Positions 32,614 through 41,341 are shown, counted from the stretch's first letter. The stretch: DNA of 64,000 nucleotides from Anoxynatronum sibiricum (GCF_039414295.1 NZ_JBCITM010000001.1:248001-312000); one strand, 5' to 3'. The notes: a model not told the origin generated them from the letters alone. Translations and numbers: made by a program.

Positions 32614-34782
32614 ATGGAAACGGTGAAAGCGCTGGTGGAACGCATCACTTATCAAAATCCGGAAAATGGCTATTGTGTTTTAAAAGTGAAGATGCCCGGT
32701 CATCGTGATTTGATCACCTTTGTGGGGACGATGGGCAGTGTCAGTGTGGGGGCTGTACTGGAAGCCCGTGGCGACTGGAAGACAGATACCCGTTTTGGCC
32801 GGCAGTTTGAAGTGACAGAATACCGGGAAAAAGTTCCGGCAACTCTGCATGGCCTTGAAAAATATCTGGGAAGCGGCCTCATAAAAGGCGTGGGCCCGGT
32901 TAATGCAAAACGCATCGTACAGTTCTTTCGGGAAGAAACCATGGATGTTCTGGAAAAAACACCCGAAAGACTCATTGAAATACCTGGTATCGGAAAAAAA
33001 CGCGCCACTATTATTCGTGAAGCCTGGGATGAGCAGAAAGAAGTGAAGAATGTGATGCTCTTTCTTCAGTCCCATGGTGTATCAACAGCCTATGCTGTTA
33101 AAATCTTTAAAGCGTACCGGGAAAAAAGTGTTGCGCTGGTTCAGGAAAATCCCTACCGGCTGGCAGAGGATATTTGGGGAATTGGATTTAAAACAGCCGA
33201 TAAGATTGCTTCAAACCTGGGGTTCACCCATGATCACCCTGCTCGAATTATGGCAGGAATTCTTTATGTCATCAATGAGCTGTCAGGGGATGGTCACTGC
33301 TATGCAACACCGGATGAGTTGACAAAGGCAGGCATGAAAATACTTGAAGTGTCATCCGTTCAGATGGCAGAGGGCATTCACCAACTCGTAACCGAAAAAA
33401 AGTTGGTGGAAACGGATGGCGGAGAACTTTATCTTCCGGTGTTCTATCACAGCGAAGAGGGTGTGGCAAGGCGTATCTCCAGGATGATTCAGAAGCCATC
33501 TCCCTTTCAACTGTCAGAGGAAGAAATCCTTCAGCGATTACCCCGAAAGATGAACTATGATGTGATTCAACAGCGGGCTGTGATCACTGCAATTCAATCC
33601 AAATGCATGGTGCTGACCGGTGGGCCTGGTACCGGAAAAACAACCACCACCATGGCAATTTTGTCTATTTTTGAATCTTTGGGCGCCCGCATTCAATTAT
33701 GTGCACCCACCGGCAGAGCAGCCAAACGCCTGGCAGAAACCACCCGCCGGGAAGCGAAAACCATACATCGGATGTTGGAGTTTAAACCGGGAGAAGGGTT
33801 TAAGAAAACCGAAGAACACCCTTTGAACTGTGATGTGCTCATTATTGATGAAGCTTCCATGCTGGATATTATTCTGACATATCATCTGGTCAAAGCACTG
33901 AGGGAAGAGGCTGTGGTCATTTTTGTGGGAGATGTTGATCAACTGCCATCTGTAGGCCCGGGCAATGTATTGAAAGATATGATTGTCTCCCAATGCGTTT
34001 CCGTTGTCCAACTGGAGAGGATCTTTCGTCAGGCAAAGGGCAGCCTCATTGTGACCAATGCCCATCGCATCAATCAGGGTGAGTTTCCATACTTATCGGG
34101 AAAAGGTCGACGGGATTTTTTCTTTCTGGAATCAGATGATCCCGAAAAAATTCCCGGGCAAATTCTGGAGCTGTGCCAAAAACGACTGCCGGCTTACTAC
34201 CAAATAGATCCGGTACAGGATATTCAGGTGCTTTGCCCCATGCAGCGGGGCAGTACAGGCACCCATCAGTTGAACCGGCTGATGCAGGAGACCCTGAATC
34301 CACAAACCAATACCATTCAGTTTGGTCAAACGATCTACAGAATCCATGATAAGGTGATGCAAATCAGGAACAATTATGATAAAAATGTCTATAATGGCGA
34401 TATTGGAAGAATATCGGGCATTGACCAGACAAACCGGGTGGTTTACATTCACTTTGATGGCCAGACGGTGGAGTACCAATTATCAGAAATGGATGAAGTG
34501 GTGCTGGCCTACGCCATGACAGTGCATAAGAGTCAGGGAAGTGAGTACCCCATTGTCATTGCGCCGTTGACCACACAACATTTTATGATGCTACAAAGGA
34601 ATCTGCTCTATACCTGTGTGACCCGGGCAAAGAAGGTTTTTGTGCTGATTGGAACCAAAAGAGCCATCGCCATGGCCATTAAAAATAATCGGGTGATGCA
34701 ACGCAACACTCGGTTGGCTCAGCGGTTGCAATACTATCGCCGACAAGAAGACATCGGTAATCGAATAGCAGGCATCGAATAA
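32614..34782 (+). CDS. recD2: RecD2-type ATP-dependent DNA helicase
   Basis: The 722-residue SF1B helicase has the RecD2 plan: an N-terminal OB-like part (ITYQNPENGYCVLKV), helix-hairpin-helix repeats (SGLIKGVGPVNAKRI and IEIPGIGKKRA), then the motor core. Walker A is TGGPGTGKTTTT near residue 335 and motif II is VLIIDEASMLD. C-terminal motifs include YAMTVHKSQGSEYP and LYTCVTRAKK. RecD2 unwinds 5' to 3' and acts in repair and replication restart outside RecBCD; AddAB is also present in this window. AAGGAAGG precedes the ATG, and a terminator follows. Confidence 0.94.
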   Translation: METVKALVERITYQNPENGYCVLKVKMPGHRDLITFVGTMGSVSVGAVLEARGDWKTDTRFGRQFEVTEYREKVPATLHGLEKYLGSGLIKGVGPVNAKRIVQFFREETMDVLEKTPERLIEIPGIGKKRATIIREAWDEQKEVKNVMLFLQSHGVSTAYAVKIFKAYREKSVALVQENPYRLAEDIWGIGFKTADKIASNLGFTHDHPARIMAGILYVINELSGDGHCYATPDELTKAGMKILEVSSVQMAEGIHQLVTEKKLVETDGGELYLPVFYHSEEGVARRISRMIQKPSPFQLSEEEILQRLPRKMNYDVIQQRAVITAIQSKCMVLTGGPGTGKTTTTMAILSIFESLGARIQLCAPTGRAAKRLAETTRREAKTIHRMLEFKPGEGFKKTEEHPLNCDVLIIDEASMLDIILTYHLVKALREEAVVIFVGDVDQLPSVGPGNVLKDMIVSQCVSVVQLERIFRQAKGSLIVTNAHRINQGEFPYLSGKGRRDFFFLESDDPEKIPGQILELCQKRLPAYYQIDPVQDIQVLCPMQRGSTGTHQLNRLMQETLNPQTNTIQFGQTIYRIHDKVMQIRNNYDKNVYNGDIGRISGIDQTNRVVYIHFDGQTVEYQLSEMDEVVLAYAMTVHKSQGSEYPIVIAPLTTQHFMMLQRNLLYTCVTRAKKVFVLIGTKRAIAMAIKNNRVMQRNTRLAQRLQYYRRQEDIGNRIAGIE

Positions 34783-34821
34783 CAGGCATGGGATCACTTC
34801 AGACAATGGCAGACAGTGAAG

Positions 34822-34857
34822 AGACTTCTGAGAATTATCATCAGGAGTCTTTTTATT
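34822..34857 (+). terminator. Terminator after recD2
   Basis: AGACTTCTGA pairs with TCAGGAGTCT (one wobble) and is followed by TTTTTATT. Confidence 0.88.
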
Positions 34858-34960
34858 GATTGTTGAAACATTTTTATGGACAAGATCGTCTATAAATAGT
34901 GGTGGTCTGAAAGAGATAGTGAGCTGCATGGTGATTGAAGTAACTATTGGAGGCTTTAGA

Positions 34961-35650
34961 ATGAAGAAGACAGTGGAATTGGAGAACGCCAGAAAAGTCT
35001 ATCGTCTGGGAGATGAAAAAGTGGTTGCGGTGGACAACATATCCCTGAGTATTACAGAAGGAGAAATATGCTGCCTTTTGGGAACCTCAGGTTCAGGGAA
35101 ATCCACCCTGCTTAATTTAATGGCAGGCCTTGAAAAGCCCAGCAAAGGAAAAATTATCATTAAGGGTAAACGAGTTGATAAAATGTCGGAGACGCAACTG
35201 GCCCTCTTTAGGCAACGCAACATCGGATTTGTATTTCAATCCTACAATTTGATGCCCATGTTGACGGCATTGGAAAATGTGAGTTTGCCGTTAACCTTTC
35301 GTGGCGTGCCGTTGAAAAAACGCAACCAATTGGCTGCAGAAATGCTTGAGAATGTGGGGTTGGGCAAGTATCTGAAACACCGGCCCATGCAAATGAGTGG
35401 TGGTCAGCAGCAACGGGTGGGGATTGCCCGGGCTTTTGTGAGTAAACCACCGGTGGTTTTTGCAGATGAGCCAACAGGAAACCTGGATTCTAAAACCAGC
35501 CTGGAAGTAATGGGCCTGATGCTGGAAATGGCCCGAGCCCATCAGCAAACACTGGTTATCGTTACTCATGATCCCGGTATTTCCAAGTATGCTGATCGTG
35601 TGTATACCATTCTGGACGGAAATATCGAAACAATTTTAGAAAATCATTGA
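34961..35650 (+). CDS. MacB/LolD-type ABC transporter ATP-binding protein
   Basis: The 229-residue ATPase is of the MacB/LolD/FtsE group. It has Walker A LGTSGSGKST, Q-loop VFQSYNLMPMLTALENV, signature MSGGQQQRVGIARAFV, Walker B VVFADEPTGNLD and H-loop VTHD. The frame extends 35 codons upstream. TTGGAGG before the ATG at 34961 and the conserved start of the domain fix the start. It is followed by a membrane-anchored extracellular protein and a MacB-like permease. The three form one system, probably a mechanotransmission or export complex. Confidence 0.92.
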   Translation: MKKTVELENARKVYRLGDEKVVAVDNISLSITEGEICCLLGTSGSGKSTLLNLMAGLEKPSKGKIIIKGKRVDKMSETQLALFRQRNIGFVFQSYNLMPMLTALENVSLPLTFRGVPLKKRNQLAAEMLENVGLGKYLKHRPMQMSGGQQQRVGIARAFVSKPPVVFADEPTGNLDSKTSLEVMGLMLEMARAHQQTLVIVTHDPGISKYADRVYTILDGNIETILENH

Positions 35651-35674
35651 TTAGACCTGGGAGGGAATTGACAA

Positions 35675-37702
35675 ATGCAGTATGGAAAGAAATGGTTTGC
35701 ACTTATAATAGCATTACTTTTACTTCTGACACCGCTCACGGCATGGGCTACAGTAGGTGGCGATGGAGAGCAGCCGGAAAAAATTGTTTATTACCCCAAT
35801 ATCACGATGGGAACCCAGTCGCGCACTCCCACCTTTAAAGCCGGGCAGGATAGTCGCCTGCTCATTCCTCTGCACAATACCGGGCAGGGCGAGGCCCGGG
35901 ATGTGGTGGTGACTTTGCAAATTGATGACCCTGCGAAATTTCCCTTTGTCATGGAGGGGTTGAATTTTCGCAAAGGTGTTTCCTCCATTCGGGGAAGAGG
36001 ACGAACAGAAGCTCTCTTTCCCCTCACAGCCCGAACCAATGCACCGGCAGGCCTCTATACCATTCCTTTTCGGGTGGAGTATGCCAATGAAGATCTAAAC
36101 AACCGCTATTCCTTTTCGGATGTGACATATGTGCGCATTGAAAACGACCTCCAGTCTCCAACACTCATCATTCAGGAAGTTCAGATGACAGGTGGACGGC
36201 TGGCCGCCGGTGGCAGTAACGTTGTTAATATTCATATCCGCAACATGGGAGACCTGCCGTTGGAAGAAATAGATCTTACACTCTCAGGCTTTGGAACAGG
36301 CGGGATTTATATGGACACCACCTATCCCACACGAAAGATTGATAAGCTGGCGCCGGATGAAGTCAGGTCGGTCCCCTTTTCTTTAAGGGTGGAATCGGGT
36401 GCTGAAGAAGGAACATATCCGCTGCAGCTCAATATGAAATTCAAGGATGATTATGGAACGGTCTATGAATCAAAAGAAGAACTCTATCTGCCGGTTTCCG
36501 GCAGTGGATTTACAGGCGGTTTGATTGCCATTGAGAATCTGCAGGTTCCTGCAAACAGTGTACAGCCTTACACCGATTTTCCCGTATCCCTTTATATTCG
36601 CAACACATCGGGTACGCGGATAGAAGAAATTTTGGTAAAAGCAGAAGGCGGCGAAGCGCTTCTTCCCAAAACGCCGGCAATGCAGCAGATCACGTCCTTA
36701 GAAGCCGGCGAAGCAAAAGAAGTGACATTCACTTTTTTTGCAAAAGATGGCATTGAATCCAAGAATTATCCCCTGGAAATCCGTGTTGAGCCCGTGAGAA
36801 GCAGTGGAAATCAAAATGCAGTGATTCAGTATGCTGGCGTGCTGGTGGGAGATACCGGCGGCAGTGGAGTTCCTAAAATTATTGTTGACAGATACGACTA
36901 TCACACCGATTATGTGCAGGCGGGCGATAGTTTTCCGCTGGATCTCTCTTTCCTGAATACGCATGCAGCCCAGTCTGTGCGAAATATTCGAATCAGTTTC
37001 ACCTCAGAAGGTGATGTTTTTTCACCGGTGGGCAGTAGTAACACGATGTACATTAATCGCATTGCACCAGGGAGCCGCAGTCAGCAGCAAATCACACTCC
37101 GGCCCAAACCCGATGCCTCTTACAAAGTCCATAATCTTTATGCTGATATTGAATATGAAGATGAGAATGGAACAGCACATCAATCCAAAGAACTCATCGG
37201 TATTCCGGTGATCCAGGAGGCCAAACTGGTTTTCGGAGAAGTGGAGACTGGAATGGAAGCTTATGTTGGTAACCCCATTCCCATTAGTCTGGAATTTTAC
37301 AATGGTGGGAGAGGACTGGTCAGAAATTTGCTTGTCAGCATTGAAGGCGACTTTGATACCTCTGATGGATCACTATACATTGGTAATATGGAGGCAGGCA
37401 AAAGCAACTACTACGATGCCCAGCTGATTCCCCTGCAACCCGGAAAACTGGAAGGAAAAGTCATCTTCAGGTATGACGACGAAATTAACCAGTCACATGA
37501 AATTGAAAAAACATTTTCGATTGAAGTGATGGAAATGATGGCGCCGCCTGATGATTTCTGGTTCGATGAACCACAGGATTCTGGTGGAAACACCAGTTGG
37601 AAATGGGTGATTGTAGCTATTGCAGGAGCTGCTGCCATCGCAGGAGCAGTGATTTACCGCAAAAGGAAACGCAAAAAAGAGGAAGTGGAAGACGATGAAT
37701 AA
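35675..37702 (+). CDS. Membrane-anchored extracellular protein with CARDB/NEW3-like repeats
   Basis: The 675-residue protein has an N-terminal signal peptide (FALIIALLLLLTPLTAWA) and a C-terminal membrane helix (WVIVAIAGAAAIAGAVIY) followed by a basic and acidic tail. Between them are about five Ig-like units of about 110-120 residues. Recurring phrases include IPLHNTGQGEARDVVVTLQ, VNIHIRNMGDLPLEEIDLTL, VSLYIRNTSGTRIEEILV, LDLSFLNTHAAQSVRNIRI and ISLEFYNGGRGLVRNLLV. These look like CARDB/COG1361 modules. It lies between the ATPase and the permease and overlaps the permease by eight bases. It could be the extracellular arm of the transporter; the substrate is unknown. Confidence 0.87.
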   Translation: MQYGKKWFALIIALLLLLTPLTAWATVGGDGEQPEKIVYYPNITMGTQSRTPTFKAGQDSRLLIPLHNTGQGEARDVVVTLQIDDPAKFPFVMEGLNFRKGVSSIRGRGRTEALFPLTARTNAPAGLYTIPFRVEYANEDLNNRYSFSDVTYVRIENDLQSPTLIIQEVQMTGGRLAAGGSNVVNIHIRNMGDLPLEEIDLTLSGFGTGGIYMDTTYPTRKIDKLAPDEVRSVPFSLRVESGAEEGTYPLQLNMKFKDDYGTVYESKEELYLPVSGSGFTGGLIAIENLQVPANSVQPYTDFPVSLYIRNTSGTRIEEILVKAEGGEALLPKTPAMQQITSLEAGEAKEVTFTFFAKDGIESKNYPLEIRVEPVRSSGNQNAVIQYAGVLVGDTGGSGVPKIIVDRYDYHTDYVQAGDSFPLDLSFLNTHAAQSVRNIRISFTSEGDVFSPVGSSNTMYINRIAPGSRSQQQITLRPKPDASYKVHNLYADIEYEDENGTAHQSKELIGIPVIQEAKLVFGEVETGMEAYVGNPIPISLEFYNGGRGLVRNLLVSIEGDFDTSDGSLYIGNMEAGKSNYYDAQLIPLQPGKLEGKVIFRYDDEINQSHEIEKTFSIEVMEMMAPPDDFWFDEPQDSGGNTSWKWVIVAIAGAAAIAGAVIYRKRKRKKEEVEDDE

Positions 37703-39026
37703 TCGGGATCTGCTGCTCATGGGTCTGGGCAATTTATTCCGCCGGAAGACCAGAACAGTTTTGACGGTATTGGGAGTCGTGATCGGAACCTGCTCCATTG
37801 TAGTCATGCTTTCACTGGGGATTGCCATGGACCGGGGGTTTCAGGAACAACTCTCCTATATGGGCGATCTGACAATCATCGATGTGAACAACTATGGTTA
37901 CTATGACGGCGGGATGGGATCAGGTGGACAACAAGTAAAGCTTGATGATAAGTCAGTGCTCCAGTTCCAAAAAATTCCGCGGGTAACGGCAGTCATGCCG
38001 GTGCGGAGCATTTATATGAAAATGGCTGCCGGCAGGTATGTGGGCTATGTGAACGTCATCGGTATTGATCCCGAAGTGATGGAACCATTTGGGTTTTCGG
38101 TGGAAGAAGGACGTCTGCTTCAGGCTTCAGACCGTGATACGATTGTGTTTGGAAAAAGCGTTGCCTATGATTTCTATAATCCAAGAATGCAACGCAATTA
38201 CTACTATGGGATGAACCGGGATAATCCACCGCCGGTTGACGTGTTGTCTGCAAAAATGGTGATGACCACTGATATGCAGTATGGTGAAACAAGAAATCGG
38301 TGGCAGGATGATACTGACAGCACGCCACCGAAAGTGTATGACGTGCGAGGTGTGGGGATTCTGGAGGAGAGCAACAGTGAGAAAGACTATTCAGCCTACA
38401 TGAATCGCAGCTCGCTGGAAAAAATCATGGAAGAAGAGCGGCGGAACAATCGCAACGATCGCAGTCGTAACGACCAAAGCCAGTTTGAACGGGTGCGTGT
38501 CAAGGTGGATAACATCGAAGATGTGGAATCGGTTCAGACTGCCATTCAGGCACTGGGGTATCAGACATTCAGTCTGACAGACATACTGAATTCCATGAAA
38601 GAAACCTCCCGCATGATCCAGGGGATTCTGGGAGGCATTGGAGCGGTCAGTCTGTTGGTTGCTGCGATTGGAATCACCAACACCATGGTCATGAGTATTT
38701 ATGAACGCACCCGGGAAATCGGTGTGATGAAAGTTATTGGTGCACAGCTGACAGATATTAAAAAACTATTTTTGATCGAAGCGGGGTTGATTGGGTTTAG
38801 CGGCGGCGTGGTGGGTGTTTGTTTCAGTTATCTGATCTCAGTTGGTCTGAATCACATTGGTGCAGGTTTTATGGGCCCAGGGAGTACCAGCGGCATGTCA
38901 GTGATCCCCCTGCAACTGGCACTGATGGCGATTGCATTTTCAACCTTAATTGGGATTGTTTCCGGATATTCTCCTGCCCGACGGGCAATGAAGCTTAGTG
39001 CTTTGGAGGCGATCCGAAATGACTGA
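37695..39026 (+). CDS. MacB-like ABC transporter permease
   Basis: The 443-residue permease has an N-terminal membrane helix after NLFRRKTRTVLTVLGVVIGTCSIVVML. A large extracellular MacB_PCD domain of about 250 residues follows, then three C-terminal helices with the FtsX domain (IGAVSLLVAAIGITNTMVMSIYERTREIGVMKVIGA). The RTREIG-K-IGA stretch is the coupling helix for the ATPase. The extracellular domain is rich in Asp, Asn and Tyr. The 3' end overlaps the convergent TetR gene by 81 bases. Confidence 0.92.
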   Translation: MNNRDLLLMGLGNLFRRKTRTVLTVLGVVIGTCSIVVMLSLGIAMDRGFQEQLSYMGDLTIIDVNNYGYYDGGMGSGGQQVKLDDKSVLQFQKIPRVTAVMPVRSIYMKMAAGRYVGYVNVIGIDPEVMEPFGFSVEEGRLLQASDRDTIVFGKSVAYDFYNPRMQRNYYYGMNRDNPPPVDVLSAKMVMTTDMQYGETRNRWQDDTDSTPPKVYDVRGVGILEESNSEKDYSAYMNRSSLEKIMEEERRNNRNDRSRNDQSQFERVRVKVDNIEDVESVQTAIQALGYQTFSLTDILNSMKETSRMIQGILGGIGAVSLLVAAIGITNTMVMSIYERTREIGVMKVIGAQLTDIKKLFLIEAGLIGFSGGVVGVCFSYLISVGLNHIGAGFMGPGSTSGMSVIPLQLALMAIAFSTLIGIVSGYSPARRAMKLSALEAIRND

Positions 39027-39617
39027 TGAAACATCAGAATCAATCTGATGCTGGCGAAGCCCTTTCCAAAAGATATCAAAAGCATGGTCATAACTGGAAA
39101 GATCGTGTTCAAAAGTGAACAGGCTGTAGAGCATTCCCAGCAGCAGTATCAGGTAGCTGTTAATGAAAATGGGCAGATTTCCGGCAGGTTTTTGATGAGT
39201 GTGGGTATCCTGAAGATAGCGGTCAGCAAGGCACTTCATATTGCGATCATGCACTTTCCGGTGGGCCTGCTCAACCCGATCCTTCAGAGGTCCTTCAGAC
39301 AGCAACAAACACCGTTTCCAAAAAAGAAGACGTGTGGGTTCATGGAAATAATGTAAATTAAATTGGTAAAACTGTTTGAGAGTCACTTCGAGTGACTCTT
39401 TTTTCAGTTTTTCAAGCTGCTTTTTTGTGGCACAGCTGTAATGTTGAATATGTGCATTAATCACTTGAAAAAGCAAGTCTTCTTTGCTGTCGAAATGGGC
39501 GTAAATGGAGGCTTTTTTGATGGAAGCAGCTTCTGCAATGGTACTAAGCGACACACTATCACCCTGTTTAGAGAACAACTCATATGTATGATGCAGCAAA
39601 TCATCTTTTTTGCTCAA
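38946..39617 (-). CDS. TetR/AcrR-family transcriptional regulator
   Basis: The protein has an N-terminal TetR HTH (LLHHTYELFSKQGDSVSLSTIAEAASIKKASIYAHFDSKEDLLFQVI) and a helical ligand-binding part. The frame begins at 39650, but TTG at 39617 is the better start: AGGGAG lies nine bases upstream and the protein then begins MSKKDDLL, giving 223 residues. The C-terminal ~27 residues are encoded antisense to the end of the MacB-like permease gene. This convergent overlap could couple the expression of the two. Regulation of the ABC system is plausible, but no operator was found. Confidence 0.85.
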   Translation of the reverse strand: MSKKDDLLHHTYELFSKQGDSVSLSTIAEAASIKKASIYAHFDSKEDLLFQVINAHIQHYSCATKKQLEKLKKESLEVTLKQFYQFNLHYFHEPTRLLFWKRCLLLSEGPLKDRVEQAHRKVHDRNMKCLADRYLQDTHTHQKPAGNLPIFINSYLILLLGMLYSLFTFEHDLSSYDHAFDIFWKGLRQHQIDSDVSSVISDRLQSTKLHCPSGRRISGNNPN

Positions 39618-39822
39618 TTCAAAGCACTCCCTTCCACATTGATACTGCAATTATACCCCAAAAAATACTAAAATGTCGCAGCTCCTGCGAAAGCTGTCAT
39701 TTTAAGGTGTGAAGTAAGGGATGGTGCTTGTTTTTCATCAAGAAGAATGGTTATAATTGGAAAAGAAATGAATCGAAATGAAATGAACAAATAAGCTCAT
39801 TTTTCTGGAAAGGTGTTTTGAA

Positions 39823-40608
39823 ATGATTATTACCGGTCTAAGTTGTTTCATACTGACACTTGTCACATCGGTGCGAGCCAATGGGCTTACCTTCCTTGGC
39901 TATGGATTGATTCTGGCGGGTCTGGGTTGCTTTAGTATCGCGTTTGCAAGGTATTTGGGAGATGAATCGAAGAAGAAGTGTCAGAATACATATCCATGGC
40001 CATATAAAATCCGCAATTGGCTGGCGGCGATGTGTATGCTGTTGATCAGCACATTTCTGGTAACACAAGGTCTTCTATTGGCGGTTTCAACCTCAAAAGA
40101 TGTGCCGGCTGACGCAATAGCGCTGGTGCCTGGTGCCGGAATTATTAGAAAGGAGCCGTCATTTACTCTGGCGGGGCGACTGGATACCGCAGCCTTATTC
40201 CTGAAAGATCGCCCGAACAGCACGGTTGTTCTCACCGGCGGCCACAGTGATGGTCAGTTGGCATCAGAAGCGCAGGTAATGGCATGGTATTTGGAACGTC
40301 ACGGAATTGATGCAGAACGGATGATTCTGGAAGAGAAGGCTTCCAACACGATGGAAAATATTACTTACGCTGTTGAAATGATGAACATGCAGGAAAATCA
40401 TTCGGGGAATGCAGTACTCATTATTACCAGCGATTATCATTTGTTGCGAAGCATGATGCTGGCAAGACGTTATGGATTGCAAGTATACGGAATGGAAGCG
40501 CATTCACCAGCTGCCCTCTATCGACAATATGCCATCAGGGAGTTTTTTGCCATTTTCAAATCCATGCTTTTTGACTGGCCAGTGAGTAGACAGAAAACGA
40601 CAGGGTAA
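39823..40608 (+). CDS. YdcF/ElyC-like DUF218 membrane protein
   Basis: The 261-residue protein has three N-terminal hydrophobic stretches (about residues 2-18, 22-40 and 65-86). A DUF218 domain follows, with signatures AIALVPGAGI, VVLTGGHSDGQLASEAQVMAWYLERHGI, LEEKASNTMENITYAVEMM and LIITSDYHLLRSMMLAR. The last is the conserved Ser-Asp-His segment. Family members (SanA, ElyC, YdcF) are linked to envelope synthesis, but no biochemical role is settled. GAAAGG precedes the ATG. The stop codon lies inside a hairpin that ends the convergent minus-strand transcript. Confidence 0.85.
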   Translation: MIITGLSCFILTLVTSVRANGLTFLGYGLILAGLGCFSIAFARYLGDESKKKCQNTYPWPYKIRNWLAAMCMLLISTFLVTQGLLLAVSTSKDVPADAIALVPGAGIIRKEPSFTLAGRLDTAALFLKDRPNSTVVLTGGHSDGQLASEAQVMAWYLERHGIDAERMILEEKASNTMENITYAVEMMNMQENHSGNAVLIITSDYHLLRSMMLARRYGLQVYGMEAHSPAALYRQYAIREFFAIFKSMLFDWPVSRQKTTG

Positions 40609-40624
40609 AGGCTGATCCCTGTCG
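40594..40624 (-). terminator. Terminator of the T-box small-ORF transcript
   Basis: CGACAGGG (40598-40605) and CCCTGTCG (40617-40624) form an 8-base-pair stem. On the minus strand it is followed by TTTTCTGTC. The stem overlaps the stop of the convergent YdcF-like gene and may serve both strands. Confidence 0.82.
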
Positions 40625-40659
40625 CTTCAGTAATTGGCATCATGACTTGGCATAAGGAA

Positions 40660-40833
40660 CTACCAGTCATTTTTGGCTGATCCGGCACCAAAGAAGTTCA
40701 TGGTACAAACGCCTCGGTTAATGGCATATTGCTGCACAGCGGTTGATTGATTCATTTGCTTTCGTTGAAGATTGGACGTGTTGCTTTCTTGAGTGGGATT
40801 ATTGTGAGGGGTGCTGGGGTTCATTCTGGTCAT
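40660..40833 (-). CDS. 57-residue protein of unknown function, under T-box control
   Basis: A minus-strand ATG at 40833 has AAAGGAGGA six bases upstream and opens a 57-codon frame ending in TAG. The protein begins MTRMNPSTPHNNPTQESNTS, rich in Asn, Gln, Ser and Thr. It ends with a region that looks folded or recognised: YAINRGVCTMNFFGAGSAKN then DW. It has one cysteine, no signal peptide and no membrane helix. It is the only substantial gene on a transcript that starts at a strong promoter, passes a T-box leader and ends at the hairpin at 40594-40624. I do not recognise the family. Confidence 0.7.
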   Translation of the reverse strand: MTRMNPSTPHNNPTQESNTSNLQRKQMNQSTAVQQYAINRGVCTMNFFGAGSAKNDW

Positions 40834-40904
40834 TGGAATCCTCCTTTTAATAAAACGATCAAAAAAATGATGAATAGTTCAAATAAACAGATAATTACGT
40901 ACGT
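40830..40904 (-). other. Hydrophobic 24-codon frame upstream of and overlapping the 57-residue gene
   Basis: On the minus strand GGAGGTGAT (40913-40905) is a strong ribosome binding site, but no ATG, GTG or TTG follows at the right distance in this frame. Reading from ACG at 40904 gives 24 codons: after TYV comes IICLFELFIIFLIVLLKGGFQ in outline, a membrane-like peptide. The frame ends TGA, sharing ATGA with the next start. The ribosome binding site of the 57-residue gene lies within its last codons. ACG or ATT starts are rare but possible. It may be a leader peptide or a chance frame. Confidence 0.4.
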
Positions 40905-40975
40905 ATCACCTCCACTTATCGCATGACTGCTGCAAGAATATAATACAATTGTTGGAATAGGGATATATAAACAAC

Positions 40976-41222
40976 AAAATCCGCCCTTAAAATAAAGGAC
41001 GGACATATATCCGCGGTACCACCTTTTTTGCCTGAAGAATCAGGCCGCTTTCGGGAGCAAACCCGGCGATATCGGTGCCACCGGTTCCAGCTAAATCATG
41101 TTCACTGGAACTGCTCAGGAGTGAGATCTATCAGCTGGGGTATCGGTTTGCAGCACCACCGACTCTCTGTAACCCTCTCTGCATTAAGAAGTCTCCGTCA
41201 TTGCGTTTCATAATATTAAAAC
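40976..41222 (-). promoter_or_regulatory. T-box riboswitch (tRNA-sensing leader)
   Basis: Read on the minus strand, the leader shows T-box marks in order: an AG-bulge CAGAGAG, a GGTGGTGCTGCAAACCG arm, the conserved CTCACTCCTGAGCAG, a middle stem (TTCCAG with CTGGAA), and the T-box itself, AGGTGGTACCGCGG (41024-41011). A terminator then pairs TCCGTCC (41003-40997) with GGGCGGA (40986-40980), followed by TTTTG. UGGU in the bulge implies a tRNA with A73, or G73 by wobble. The specifier is not clear: UAG by simple spacing (41130-41128), with AUA, AGA or CUG in neighbouring registers. Confidence 0.9.
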
Positions 41223-41224
41223 AA

Positions 41225-41254
41225 ATTATAGCAGGGTAAAATGATGACGTCAAG
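41225..41254 (-). promoter_or_regulatory. Promoter of the T-box transcript
   Basis: On the minus strand TTGACG (41254-41249), an 18-base spacer and a perfect TATAAT (41230-41225) lie immediately upstream of the T-box. Confidence 0.85.
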
Positions 41255-41341
41255 AGAAACAACCAAAAAAGATAAAATATTTTAAACATTAAAAATTAGC
41301 AATAAATACAACGCGAATCAATGAGCTATGTCTGAGTTCAT

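Noticed and set aside
39048..39671. Plus-strand frames opposite the TetR gene
   Set aside because: The minus-strand TetR domain is clear; the opposite frames lack start signals.
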